A DNA stretch of 54,050 bases from assembly GCA_018240585.1 (NCBI GenBank), contig JAFEFM010000118.1:1-54050 (forward strand), given 5' to 3'. A model generated the notes under the pieces. That model ran no database searches and was not told where the DNA came from. It was given only the letters and a program-made list of their open reading frames with translations. Below, one piece after another: positions 9,450 to 16,863 of the stretch. A program made the position numbers and the translations under genes. The DNA is from Pseudomonadota bacterium (GTDB lineage: Bacteria > Pseudomonadota > Gammaproteobacteria > Burkholderiales > Rhodocyclaceae). Every line of letters begins with the position of its first letter. The first letter of the stretch is position 1.

Positions 9450-11024
9450 TTGCAAAGCGTCAGATCGATACCCCTTGTCGGCGCCGCAGCCGACGCCACG
9501 ATAGAACGCCCTTGGGTGATCATCAAGCAGACCCTGCTGGTCGCCACCCTGATCCTCGTTCCGCTGTTCTACACCCTCGTGCCACCGCTCGAGGATTACC
9601 CCAACCACCTCGCGCGCATGTTCGCGCTGTCGCAGATCCCGGCCAACGCCTCGCTGTCCGGCTACTACGAAGCCGCCTGGGCACCGATCCCCAACCTGAT
9701 CATGGACCTCACCGTGCCGACCCTCGCCTCCTGGGTCGGCATCTACACCGCCGGGCGCATCTTCATCGGCGCCACGCTGCTGCTGCTGCTGCTCGGTCCG
9801 ATGTTCCTGCACCGCACCCTGTACGGCAGATGGTCGGCATGGCCGCTGGTGGGCGGGCTCTTCGTCTACAACGGCTTCCTGTTCGTCGGGCTGATGAACT
9901 ACCTGTTCGGCGTCGGCGTCGCGGTTTTCGGCCTGGCCACGTGGATACGGCTTGCCGACCGGCCGCTGCCGTTGCGCGCCCTGGCCAGCCTCGCCTTCTG
10001 CGCGGTGCTCTACGTCTGCCACCTGTCGGCACTGGGCCTCTACGGCCTGGGTATCGCAAGTTTCGAAGCCTGGCGCCTGTGGACGTCGGGCTCACTGCGG
10101 CCCAGCAAGCTCATCGGCAGCGCGCTGGCGCTCGGCCTGCCTTTCCTGCCCGCGCTTTACCTGCTGCTGCACAGCCCGACCTGGGGCCTGGCACACGAGA
10201 ACGTTTGGGAGGCGCAAGGCAAGCTGGGCGCCGTCACCCGTTTCGTGTCGGTGTATTCGGACCTGGTGGACATCCCTTTCCTCGCGCTGATCGTGGGGGC
10301 GATCGTCGTCGCCATGCGCCGGGGACTGGTGCGCTTCCATCGCGCCGGCATCGTCGTCGCCATCTCGCTGACGCTCGCCTTCCTGGCAATGCCCAGCATG
10401 GCCTTCGGCTCGCTGATGGCTGACGAGCGGCTCGTCGTCGGCATCTTCTTCATGACGCTCGGCTTCATCTCGACCGACCTTCGCAAGCTCGAAGGGCAGA
10501 ATGCCTTCTTCGCCATCTGCCTGGTCACGATCGCCTTCCGTGTCGTGGATGTGTCGGTCAACTGGTCGTCGATCTCCCATCCGCTGCTCGAGCTGCGCAG
10601 TTCGCTCCGCACCATGCAGCCCGGCTCACGACTGCTGGTGACGCAGGCGGACAACCTCCCCGAAAGCGCGATCGACGCAGCGATGTCCCATGCGCCCACG
10701 CTCGGGGTGATCGAGCGATCGGCGCTGGTGTCGCGCCTGTTCGTCGTCCCCGGCAAGCAGATCCTGCAGGCGCGCGAGGGATTCCGCGAACACGTCGATA
10801 CCGAGGACGGCGACACGCCTTCCATCAGTCAGGTGATTCTCGCCAGCAGCGGCACCGCGCCGAACAGCGACAGCCGCTATTGGGACGGTTGGACGGACTT
10901 CTACGATTATCTCGTCGTGCTCGGCACCGACCCCGACGAATGGGAGAACCCCGCGCCCGAACTGCTGCAGCTCGTGCACAACGGCCGCGGGTTCGCCTTC
11001 TACAAGGTCAGGCGCAAGGCTTGA
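9450..11024 (+). CDS. polytopic inner-membrane protein, possible GT-C-type glycosyltransferase
   Basis: About 524 residues with roughly ten hydrophobic segments spread over the first 360 residues, then a soluble C-terminal domain that ends near YKVRRKA. An acidic motif, PPLEDYPNHLAR, sits in the first periplasmic loop after TM1. First-loop Asp/Glu motifs are typical of GT-C glycosyltransferases, which use lipid-linked sugars, but I see no family-specific signature, so the function is a guess. The start is uncertain: the frame opens at TTG 9450 with a weak GAGAGG upstream, and a GTG shortly before IIKQTLL is an alternative. It lies alone between ald and a convergent gene. Confidence 0.6.
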   Translation: MQSVRSIPLVGAAADATIERPWVIIKQTLLVATLILVPLFYTLVPPLEDYPNHLARMFALSQIPANASLSGYYEAAWAPIPNLIMDLTVPTLASWVGIYTAGRIFIGATLLLLLLGPMFLHRTLYGRWSAWPLVGGLFVYNGFLFVGLMNYLFGVGVAVFGLATWIRLADRPLPLRALASLAFCAVLYVCHLSALGLYGLGIASFEAWRLWTSGSLRPSKLIGSALALGLPFLPALYLLLHSPTWGLAHENVWEAQGKLGAVTRFVSVYSDLVDIPFLALIVGAIVVAMRRGLVRFHRAGIVVAISLTLAFLAMPSMAFGSLMADERLVVGIFFMTLGFISTDLRKLEGQNAFFAICLVTIAFRVVDVSVNWSSISHPLLELRSSLRTMQPGSRLLVTQADNLPESAIDAAMSHAPTLGVIERSALVSRLFVVPGKQILQAREGFREHVDTEDGDTPSISQVILASSGTAPNSDSRYWDGWTDFYDYLVVLGTDPDEWENPAPELLQLVHNGRGFAFYKVRRKA

Positions 11025-11069
11025 ACGCGGCAGGGCGCGCGAAACGGCCGGTTCGGCAGCCGCCCGCCC

Positions 11070-11630
11070 TCAATGCGCTCGCAACATCTCGCGAATCATC
11101 GCCGAGAACTGTTCGGCCGTCTCATGGCGCACGAAAGCCGGTCCGACAAGGGGCGGCAGCCAGAACGCCGGCTCCACTTCGGCGTGGTAATGCAGGCGCG
11201 TGCCCCCGCCCTCCTCGTCGAGGAGCATGACGCTGTCCATGCGCCGCACGTTGCCGCCCACGCTGTGGGCGCGGATTTCCCGCTGTGGCCTCAGCGTGAA
11301 CTCGCGCATGAAGTCGAACTGCGCGGAGAACGGCCCATATCGCGCCCGCCCGGCCTGCCTGACGCGGATCACGCCCTCGTCGCGCCCGACCACTTCGCTC
11401 AGGCGCAGGTTCGGCACGAACTCCGCCATGCGCTCGAATGCGGTCAGCACGGCCCATGCCCTCCCGATGTCGACCGGGGCATGCGCGACCATGTCGACGG
11501 TGAAATGGTCACCCGCACGCTCGACGCGCACATCGCCGTCATCCACGGGAGCAGTGTCGCCTGCGTCCGCCGGCCAGGCGTTCGCCATCAGGAAGAAGGA
11601 TGAGACAAGGAGGAAGGCAAAACGCGTCAT
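11070..11630 (-). CDS. exported SRPBCC/START-like protein
   Basis: This 186-residue protein has a clear signal peptide (MTRFAFLLVSSFFLMANAWPADA) and a START/SRPBCC-like body (WAVLTAFERMAEFVPNLRLSEV...LHYHAEVEP). Such helix-grip folds bind hydrophobic ligands. Secreted members are sometimes called cyclase/dehydrase-like, but the ligand here cannot be told. It is divergent from the response regulator at 11703, separated by 72 bp that contains an inverted repeat (11647-11665), so the two could share control. Confidence 0.75.
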   Translation of the reverse strand: MTRFAFLLVSSFFLMANAWPADAGDTAPVDDGDVRVERAGDHFTVDMVAHAPVDIGRAWAVLTAFERMAEFVPNLRLSEVVGRDEGVIRVRQAGRARYGPFSAQFDFMREFTLRPQREIRAHSVGGNVRRMDSVMLLDEEGGGTRLHYHAEVEPAFWLPPLVGPAFVRHETAEQFSAMIREMLRAH

Positions 11631-11646
11631 GTTTGGCTACCTCGGC

Positions 11647-11665
11647 AAGGTTTTGGCGTAACCTT
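11647..11665. promoter_or_regulatory. inverted repeat between divergent genes (possible operator)
   Basis: AAGGTT (11647-11652) and AACCTT (11660-11665) flank TTGGCGT in the 72-bp gap between the SRPBCC gene and the response-regulator gene. The position suits an operator or promoter element. There is no other support. Confidence 0.3.
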
Positions 11666-11702
11666 TGGTCATGTTAGCCCAGCTACCCTCCGACTGACTG
11701 CA

Positions 11703-12365
11703 ATGCGACTGCTTCTCATCGAGGACGACCCCATGATCGGTGCCGGCGTGCAGCAGGCACTGCGCGGCGAGGGTTACACGGTGGACTGGGTACGCGACGG
11801 CGTCGCCGCGGAACTTGCCGTTGCCGACAATCCCTACGAGCTGTTGCTGCTCGATCTGGGCCTGCCCCGCCGTGACGGCATCGAGTTGCTGCGACGTCTG
11901 CGCGCCGCCGGCAGCGCGATCCCGGTGCTGGTGATGACGGCACGCGACGCCATCGCCGATCGCGTGCGCGGCCTCGACGCCGGTGCCGACGACTACCTGG
12001 TGAAGCCCTTCGACCTCGACGAACTGGGGGCACGCGTGCGCGCACTGCTGCGCCGGCAGCGCGGTACCGCATCGCCGCTCATCACGTTGGGCGGGCTGCA
12101 GGTCGACCCAGCCGCCCATCAGGTGACACTGGACGGTGCGCCGGTCCGTCTATCAGCGCGCGAGTTCTCCCTGCTGTGCGCCCTCCTCGAGCAGCCGGGA
12201 AAGCCCTTGTCGCGTGCGCAGCTCGAGGGACGCATCTACGGTTGGGACGAGGAAGTCGAAAGCAATGCGGTGGAAGTCCACATCCACGCACTACGCCGCA
12301 AGCTGGGGCCGGAGTGGATCCGCAACTTGCGTGGCGTGGGCTATTTCGTGCCGTCACAGCCATGA
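11703..12365 (+). CDS. OmpR-family response regulator, PmrA/QseB-like
   Basis: The 220-residue protein has a receiver domain (acid pocket EDD at residues 7-9, phospho-Asp51 in LLLLDLGLP, Thr in VMTARD, Lys in YLVKPFD) and a C-terminal winged helix (NAVEVHIHALRRKLG...RGVGYFV). It is cytoplasmic and would be phosphorylated by the sensor kinase encoded 66 bp downstream. Among OmpR regulators the sequence is closest in style to PmrA/BasR and QseB. A direct repeat matching the PmrA half-site spacing lies before htrA at 13784, which suggests htrA as a target. Confidence 0.93.
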   Translation: MRLLLIEDDPMIGAGVQQALRGEGYTVDWVRDGVAAELAVADNPYELLLLDLGLPRRDGIELLRRLRAAGSAIPVLVMTARDAIADRVRGLDAGADDYLVKPFDLDELGARVRALLRRQRGTASPLITLGGLQVDPAAHQVTLDGAPVRLSAREFSLLCALLEQPGKPLSRAQLEGRIYGWDEEVESNAVEVHIHALRRKLGPEWIRNLRGVGYFVPSQP

Positions 12366-12431
12366 AGGACAGATGTTCCGCCCTGCGCTCGCTTGCAGGG
12401 CCAGGGCCGGCAGCCTGACATCAGGCCGATC

Positions 12432-13778
12432 ATGATGAATTCGCTGCGCCACACCCTGTTGTTGTCCTTGCTCGCCGCACTGGTCGTGGTCTTCCTGATC
12501 GCAGGGATGGCGACTTTCACCGCCGCCCGGACGGAAATCGACGGCCTGATGGATTACCAGTTGCACCAGCTCGCGCTGACGATGCGGGACCAGCAGTTCG
12601 GTCGTTCGGTGGCGCCGCCCCTCGCACCGCCGGAGGAGGCGCTCGATTTCGTCATTCAGGTCTGGGACAGCAGTGGCGTGCAGCTTTATCTGTCACGGCC
12701 TCACAGCTCACTGCCCTCGCTCGCACAGCTCGGCTACAGCACCGTACGCACGCCGGAAGGCGAATGGCGCGTGTATTCGGTGCCGCTGCTCGACCGTGTG
12801 ATCCAGGTCGCGCAGCCCATGTCGGTGCGCAGCCGCATGGCCGCCGACGCCGCACTGCGCACGCTGATCCCGCTGCTGGCGGTGGTGCCGCTGTTCGGCG
12901 CGATGATCTGGTTCCTCGTCGGCCATGGGCTGCGGCCACTGGAACGCCTTGCGCGCGACGTGGCCACGCGGCGCGCGGATTCGCTCGAACCGCTGCGCGC
13001 CGAACATGTGCCCGCCGAGGCGCAACCGCTGGTGCATGCGCTGAACCACCTGCTCGACCGCCTCGGCCAGGCACTTGCGGTGCAGCGGGCCTTCGTCGCC
13101 GACGCGGCGCACGAGCTGCGCACGCCGCTCGCCGCCTTGCAGATCCAGTTGCAGCTTTGCGAGCGTGCCGGCGATCCGGCCGCGCGCGCCGCCGCGTTTG
13201 CCGAGTTGCGCGCCGGATTGCAGCGTGCCACCCACATGGTGCAGCAGTTGCTGACGCTGGCGCGCCAGGAGCCCGGCAGCGCCCCGCCAGCGGTGCAGGC
13301 ACATCTGGCGCTGGCCGACATCGCGCGCCAGACCCTGGCGGATCACGCGACTCTGGCCGATGCGCGCAACATCGACCTGGGAGCGGCAGCGCTCGACGAT
13401 GGTGCCGTCGTGCTGGGCGACCCCGCTGCGCTGCGCACGCTTGCTGGCAACCTCATCGACAACGCCATCCGCTACACGCCGGAAGGCGGCCGCATCGACG
13501 TTGGCGTGCGCCGGGATCCAGCCGGCGGCATCGACGCGCGCTGCTGGATCGAGGTCTGCGACAGTGGCCCCGGCATCCCCCCCGACGAGCGCGAGCGGGT
13601 GCTCGACCGCTTCTACCGCCGCAACGGGCAGGAGCAGACAGGCACCGGCCTGGGGCTGGCGATCGTGCGCAGCATCGCCGACCGGCACGAGGCACGTCTC
13701 GTGCTCGACACCTCGCCGCTGGGTGGCCTGCGCGTCGCCGTCGGCTTCCCGCCTGCCGGCGCCTCCGGACAAGGCTGA
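12432..13778 (+). CDS. sensor histidine kinase, PmrB/QseC-like
   Basis: A 448-residue membrane kinase. TM1 is at about residues 8-30, followed by a periplasmic sensor of about 125 residues of the two-component sensor N-terminal type. TM2 is LIPLLAVVPLFGAMIWFLV and is followed by a HAMP-like linker. The H-box is FVADAAHELRTPLA. The ATPase has the N-box GNLIDNAIRYTP, DSGPGIPP and GTGLGLAIV. I chose ATG 12432 (MMNSLRH); ATG 12435 is equally possible. It pairs with the regulator just upstream. The periplasmic domain lacks the acidic ExxE signature I would want before calling it an iron sensor. Confidence 0.92.
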   Translation: MMNSLRHTLLLSLLAALVVVFLIAGMATFTAARTEIDGLMDYQLHQLALTMRDQQFGRSVAPPLAPPEEALDFVIQVWDSSGVQLYLSRPHSSLPSLAQLGYSTVRTPEGEWRVYSVPLLDRVIQVAQPMSVRSRMAADAALRTLIPLLAVVPLFGAMIWFLVGHGLRPLERLARDVATRRADSLEPLRAEHVPAEAQPLVHALNHLLDRLGQALAVQRAFVADAAHELRTPLAALQIQLQLCERAGDPAARAAAFAELRAGLQRATHMVQQLLTLARQEPGSAPPAVQAHLALADIARQTLADHATLADARNIDLGAAALDDGAVVLGDPAALRTLAGNLIDNAIRYTPEGGRIDVGVRRDPAGGIDARCWIEVCDSGPGIPPDERERVLDRFYRRNGQEQTGTGLGLAIVRSIADRHEARLVLDTSPLGGLRVAVGFPPAGASGQG

Positions 13779-13783
13779 CGCGC

Positions 13784-13817
13784 CTTAAGTTTGCGTTAAG
13801 TCGCCTCCCCTTAATCT
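13784..13817 (+). promoter_or_regulatory. PmrA-box-like direct repeat and promoter of htrA
   Basis: CTTAAG (13784-13789), five bases, then GTTAAG (13795-13800) matches the HTTAAK-N5-HTTAAK pattern of PmrA/BasR-type boxes. A third CTTAAT follows at 13810-13815. A plausible promoter overlaps it: TTTGCG (13790-13795), 16 bp, TAATCT (13812-13817). The gene encoding a PmrA-like regulator is 1.4 kb upstream, and htrA starts at 13866. The motif is seen directly; the assignment to this regulator is inference. Confidence 0.55.
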
Positions 13818-13865
13818 GCAAGCGTCGCGGGTGAAGCCAGCCCGCTCCAGCACAAGGAGGCAGAC

Positions 13866-15344
13866 ATGAAAGCCGCAGCCGTCAAGATCAGCATTCTCGC
13901 CACCGCCGTCGCCAGCGTCCTCCTCGGCGCGTACGGGGGCGCACATCTCGCCAGCACGGCGCACGCCGAGTCCGGTGCGCCCGCGATCACCGCCGTCGCA
14001 CCCGCGGCAGGCACCGCCGCTGCACCGGTGATGGCGCTGCCGAACTTCCAGAGCATCGTCGAACGCTACGGTCCTGCGGTGGTGAACATCAGCGTCGAAG
14101 GCACCGTCAAGACGGCGGCACGCATGCAGTCGCCTTTCGGACGCATCGACCCGAACGATCCGTTCTACGACTTCCTGCGCCGCTTCGGCCCGCAGTTCCA
14201 GGTACCGCAGGGGGAACAGGTCAAGCGCGGTCTGGGGTCAGGCTTCATCATCAGCGCCGACGGCGTCATCCTGACCAACGCCCATGTGGTCGAGGACGCC
14301 AGCCAGGTGACGGTGAAGTTGACCGACAAGCGGGAGTTCAAGGCCAAGGTGCTCGGTGTCGACAAACCGACCGACGTGGCCGTGCTCAAGATCGACGCCC
14401 ACGACCTGCCCACCGTACCGCTCGGTGACCCTGCACAGACCAGAGTGGGCGACTGGGTGCTCGCCATCGGCTCGCCGTTCGGCTTCGAAAACAGCGTGAC
14501 CGCGGGCATCGTGTCGGCCAAGTCGCGATCGCTGCCGGACGAGGGCTATGTTCCCTTCATCCAGACCGACGTCGCCATCAATCCGGGCAACTCCGGCGGA
14601 CCGCTGCTCAACCTCAAGGGCGAAGTGGTCGGGATCAACTCGCAGATCTACAGCCAGTCCGGCGGCTACCAGGGCCTGTCCTTCGCGATCCCGATCAACG
14701 TCGCGGCGCAGGTCAAGGACCAGTTGCTCGCGCACGGCAAGGTCACGCGCGGCCGGCTCGGCGTTGCCATCCAGGATCTCAATCAGGGGCTGGCCGAATC
14801 TTTCGGTCTCGACTCCGCGCGCGGCGCGCTGGTGAGCAATGTGGAGGCCGACAGCCCGGCCGCCAAGGCGGGCCTGGAGGCAGGCGACGTCATCCTGAAG
14901 TTCGACGGCCAGCCTGTCGCCGCCTCCTCCGAGCTGCCGTCCAGGGTCGCCGCAGTGCCGCCCGGCAAGGCAGTGACGCTGGACGTGTGGCACAAGGGCA
15001 AGGCGCGCTCGGTCACCGTCACCGTCGGCGAGATGAAGCCGGCGCAGGTGGCAAGCGCTGAATCGGGCGCACCCGACCGCGGCCGGCTCGGTGTCGCCGT
15101 CCGCCCGCTGACCCCTCAGGAACAGCAAGAAGTGGAAACGCGCGGCGGACTGCTGGTGCTGGATTCGAGTGGGCCAGCCGCGCGCGCCGGCATCGAGCAG
15201 GGCGACGTGATCCTCGCCGTCAACGGGAAGCCGGTCACCAACGCCGAGGACTTGCGCAGGCAGGTCTCCGGCGCCGGCAAGCACGTGGCGCTGCTGATCC
15301 AGCGTAACGACGCGCGCATCTTCGTTCCCATCGAACTCGGCTGA
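13866..15344 (+). CDS. periplasmic serine protease, HtrA/DegP (MucD-like) family
   Basis: The 492-residue Do-family protease has a signal sequence ending near STAHAES (about residue 35), so the product is periplasmic. The trypsin-like triad is His140 (LTNAHVV), Asp170 (TDVAVLK) and Ser243 (GNSGGPLLN). Two PDZ domains follow, at roughly residues 290-380 and 400-490. It degrades or refolds damaged envelope proteins. AAGGAGG (13854-13860) lies 5 nt before ATG 13866, a strong start. It sits directly downstream of the PmrAB-like system and behind a PmrA-like box, so envelope stress sensed by the kinase probably controls it. A 20-bp palindrome follows at 15376. Confidence 0.95.
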   Translation: MKAAAVKISILATAVASVLLGAYGGAHLASTAHAESGAPAITAVAPAAGTAAAPVMALPNFQSIVERYGPAVVNISVEGTVKTAARMQSPFGRIDPNDPFYDFLRRFGPQFQVPQGEQVKRGLGSGFIISADGVILTNAHVVEDASQVTVKLTDKREFKAKVLGVDKPTDVAVLKIDAHDLPTVPLGDPAQTRVGDWVLAIGSPFGFENSVTAGIVSAKSRSLPDEGYVPFIQTDVAINPGNSGGPLLNLKGEVVGINSQIYSQSGGYQGLSFAIPINVAAQVKDQLLAHGKVTRGRLGVAIQDLNQGLAESFGLDSARGALVSNVEADSPAAKAGLEAGDVILKFDGQPVAASSELPSRVAAVPPGKAVTLDVWHKGKARSVTVTVGEMKPAQVASAESGAPDRGRLGVAVRPLTPQEQQEVETRGGLLVLDSSGPAARAGIEQGDVILAVNGKPVTNAEDLRRQVSGAGKHVALLIQRNDARIFVPIELG

Positions 15345-15375
15345 TTGCCACCCGGCTGGGGCTTTCGGCACCAAG

Positions 15376-15395
15376 GCCGCCGCGGCCGCGGCGGC
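15376..15395. other. 20-bp perfect GC palindrome between htrA and the next gene
   Basis: GCCGCCGCGG (15376-15385) is followed directly by its reverse complement (15386-15395), ending 17 nt before the next start codon. In RNA it would form a very stable stem that could attenuate read-through from htrA or hide the next ribosome binding site. Confidence 0.45.
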
Positions 15396-15412
15396 ACATC
15401 ATGGAGACAGGC

Positions 15413-15853
15413 ATGAGAGGCAGACACCGCATTCCGCCCAGAACGATCAAGCGCTTCCTGCAACTGGCAGCCGCCACCTTCGCCATCGGACTCGGTGCCA
15501 CCCCGGCTCGCGCCGATGGCGAGAACTGGCAGGCATCGACCGGCGGCCGCGAGGACGACATGCGTGCAGACGACACTGCGGACGTCATGCCGCGCGGCTA
15601 CCAGCACCGCTTCGCCCTTCCCGCATCGGCCGCTGCAAGACTTCACGAGCGCCGTGCGCTGGCTGACGTCCGCGTGCTCGATGCCACCGGGCGCAAGGCG
15701 CTGCAGCTCGCTCTTCACGGCGAAAGCATGGTGGGCCCGCTCGCTCACGGCAGCTACACCGTCCTTCTGCGCACGAACGGCCTCACCGAGGTGCAACGCA
15801 TCCGCATCGGCCCGGATACACTGCCATATCTGCACTTCACCGAAACGGCCTAG
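15413..15853 (+). CDS. small secreted protein of unknown function
   Basis: This 146-residue protein has a basic N-terminus, a hydrophobic stretch and a probable signal cleavage site after ATPARA. The mature part of about 115 residues contains GYQHRFALPASAAARLHERRALADVRV and a C-terminal segment GSYTVLLRTNGLTEVQRIRIG that reads like a beta-rich fold. I do not recognise the family. I chose ATG 15413 because GGAG lies 6-7 nt upstream. ATG 15401 has no such site. It lies between htrA and a PsiF-repeat gene, so an envelope role is likely but unproven. Confidence 0.65.
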   Translation: MRGRHRIPPRTIKRFLQLAAATFAIGLGATPARADGENWQASTGGREDDMRADDTADVMPRGYQHRFALPASAAARLHERRALADVRVLDATGRKALQLALHGESMVGPLAHGSYTVLLRTNGLTEVQRIRIGPDTLPYLHFTETA

Positions 15854-15946
15854 CGTCGGAGCGATTCTGATCCACCAACGTCCACCACGCAGCCACCGAC
15901 CGAGCACCCGGGCTGCGAGGTGGACAATTTCCCGAAGGAGCACACC

Positions 15947-16339
15947 ATGTCACGCCTGATCACCGCAATCCTGACCGGCCTGTTCGTCAGCAACCTCGCT
16001 TTCGCCCAGGCGACGCCGGCTACCCCCGCCACCCCGGCAATGCCTGCCGCACCCGCGAAGGCAGCGGCGCCTGCCACCCCAGCTACGCCGGCAACGCCTG
16101 CCGCACCGGCGAAGGCAGCGGCGCCTGCCGCCGACTCGACCTGCGAGGCGCGCGCCGTCGACAAGAATGGCAAGCCGCTCGCCGGCGCGGCACGCTCCTC
16201 GTTCATGAAGAAGTGCCAGGGCGATGGCGGCGCCGACTGCGCCGCGCGCGCCGTCGACAAGAATGGCAAGGCGCTGGCAGGGGCAGCCCGCAATTCGTTC
16301 ATGAAGAAGTGTCAGGCCGAGGCCAAGCCGGCCCGGTGA
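15947..16339 (+). CDS. secreted protein with two PsiF repeats
   Basis: This 130-residue exported protein has a signal peptide (to about Ala20, NLAFA|Q), an Ala/Pro/Thr-rich linker (residues 22-62) and two tandem PsiF-type repeats (Cys66-Cys90 and Cys98-Cys122). Each repeat reads C-x-ARAVDKNGKxLAGAAR-x-SFMKKC. The paired Cys in each repeat probably form disulphides in the periplasm. PsiF is named for phosphate-starvation induction in Escherichia coli and its biochemical role is unknown. GAAGGAG lies about 6 nt before ATG 15947. The linker is built from a 40-nt direct repeat (see 16036-16129). Confidence 0.88.
   Translation: MSRLITAILTGLFVSNLAFAQATPATPATPAMPAAPAKAAAPATPATPATPAAPAKAAAPAADSTCEARAVDKNGKPLAGAARSSFMKKCQGDGGADCAARAVDKNGKALAGAARNSFMKKCQAEAKPAR
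16036..16129 (+). repeat. 40-nt direct repeat inside the PsiF gene linker
   Basis: Copies at 16036-16075 and 16090-16129 differ at only two positions and encode the repeated APAKAAAPA linker. The period is 54 nt (18 residues), so copy number could change in frame by slippage. Confidence 0.75.
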
Positions 16340-16340
16340 A

Positions 16341-16370
16341 ATCGGGCGGCGGGCAGGATGCCCGCCCGAT
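16341..16370 (+). terminator. terminator-like hairpin after the PsiF gene
   Basis: ATCGGGC (16341-16347) pairs with GCCCGAT (16364-16370), with an inner GGGC/GCCC pairing and a small bulge, two bases after the stop codon. There is no T-tract. Confidence 0.5.
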
Positions 16371-16371
16371 T

Positions 16372-16430
16372 GCGGCCAGGGCCGCTCCCACGCTGGCGCA
16401 CCGGCCTGCCGTGGGAGCGGCCCTGGCCGC
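16372..16430. repeat. REP-like inverted repeat, element 1
   Basis: Two perfect 20-bp arms, 16372-16391 and 16411-16430 (right arm starts GTGGGAGCGGCC), flank a 19-nt loop. The right arm continues GA, so the arm resembles GTAGGAGCGGGC..GACCGCGA of the elements at 27285 and 29363 at about 18 of 22 positions. It lies between convergent genes, the usual place for REP/BIME elements. Confidence 0.7.
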
Positions 16431-16453
16431 GATTTTGGACCTACATTTGAGAC

Positions 16454-16849
16454 CTACTTCAGGCTGCCGAGATAGGCGATCAGGTCCTCGCGATCATGGG
16501 CGTCGGCCAGACCGTCGTATTTCATCTTGCCGCCCGGTACTGCCTTGCGCGGATTCGCGACGTAGGCATCCAGCGCCGACGCTGTCCACACGATGCCCGA
16601 CTGCTTCATCGCATCCGAATACACGAAATCGGCAATGCTCGCTGCCTTGCGCCCGGAGACGGCCGACAGCGACGGGCCTTTCTTGTTCTTGCCCTCGCGC
16701 ACGCTGTGGCACTCGGCGCATTCCTGGGCAAAGACATCCTCGCCGTGGCGAAGATCGGCCGCACGGGCAACTGGAATCCCGGACGCCAGCGCCATCAGCA
16801 ACAGCGCCATGAAGACGCGGAGGGTGGAGGAAGAGATGCATCGAACCAT
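16454..16849 (-). CDS. periplasmic class I cytochrome c (monohaem)
   Basis: The 131-residue protein has a signal peptide cleaved after VARA (about residue 30) and a haem motif CAECH (Cys44, Cys47, His48). The probable axial Met is Met109 in GGKMKYDGL, which gives a small His/Met cytochrome of about 100 mature residues. ATG 16849 follows the cytochrome-porin gene by 14 nt on the same strand. Longer in-frame starts would lie inside that gene and lack a signal peptide. It is a plausible periplasmic carrier between the outer-membrane cytochrome-porin and cytochrome b561 of the same operon. The electron direction is unknown. Confidence 0.92.
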   Translation of the reverse strand: MVRCISSSTLRVFMALLLMALASGIPVARAADLRHGEDVFAQECAECHSVREGKNKKGPSLSAVSGRKAASIADFVYSDAMKQSGIVWTASALDAYVANPRKAVPGGKMKYDGLADAHDREDLIAYLGSLK

Positions 16850-16863
16850 CACGGCAGGTCCTC

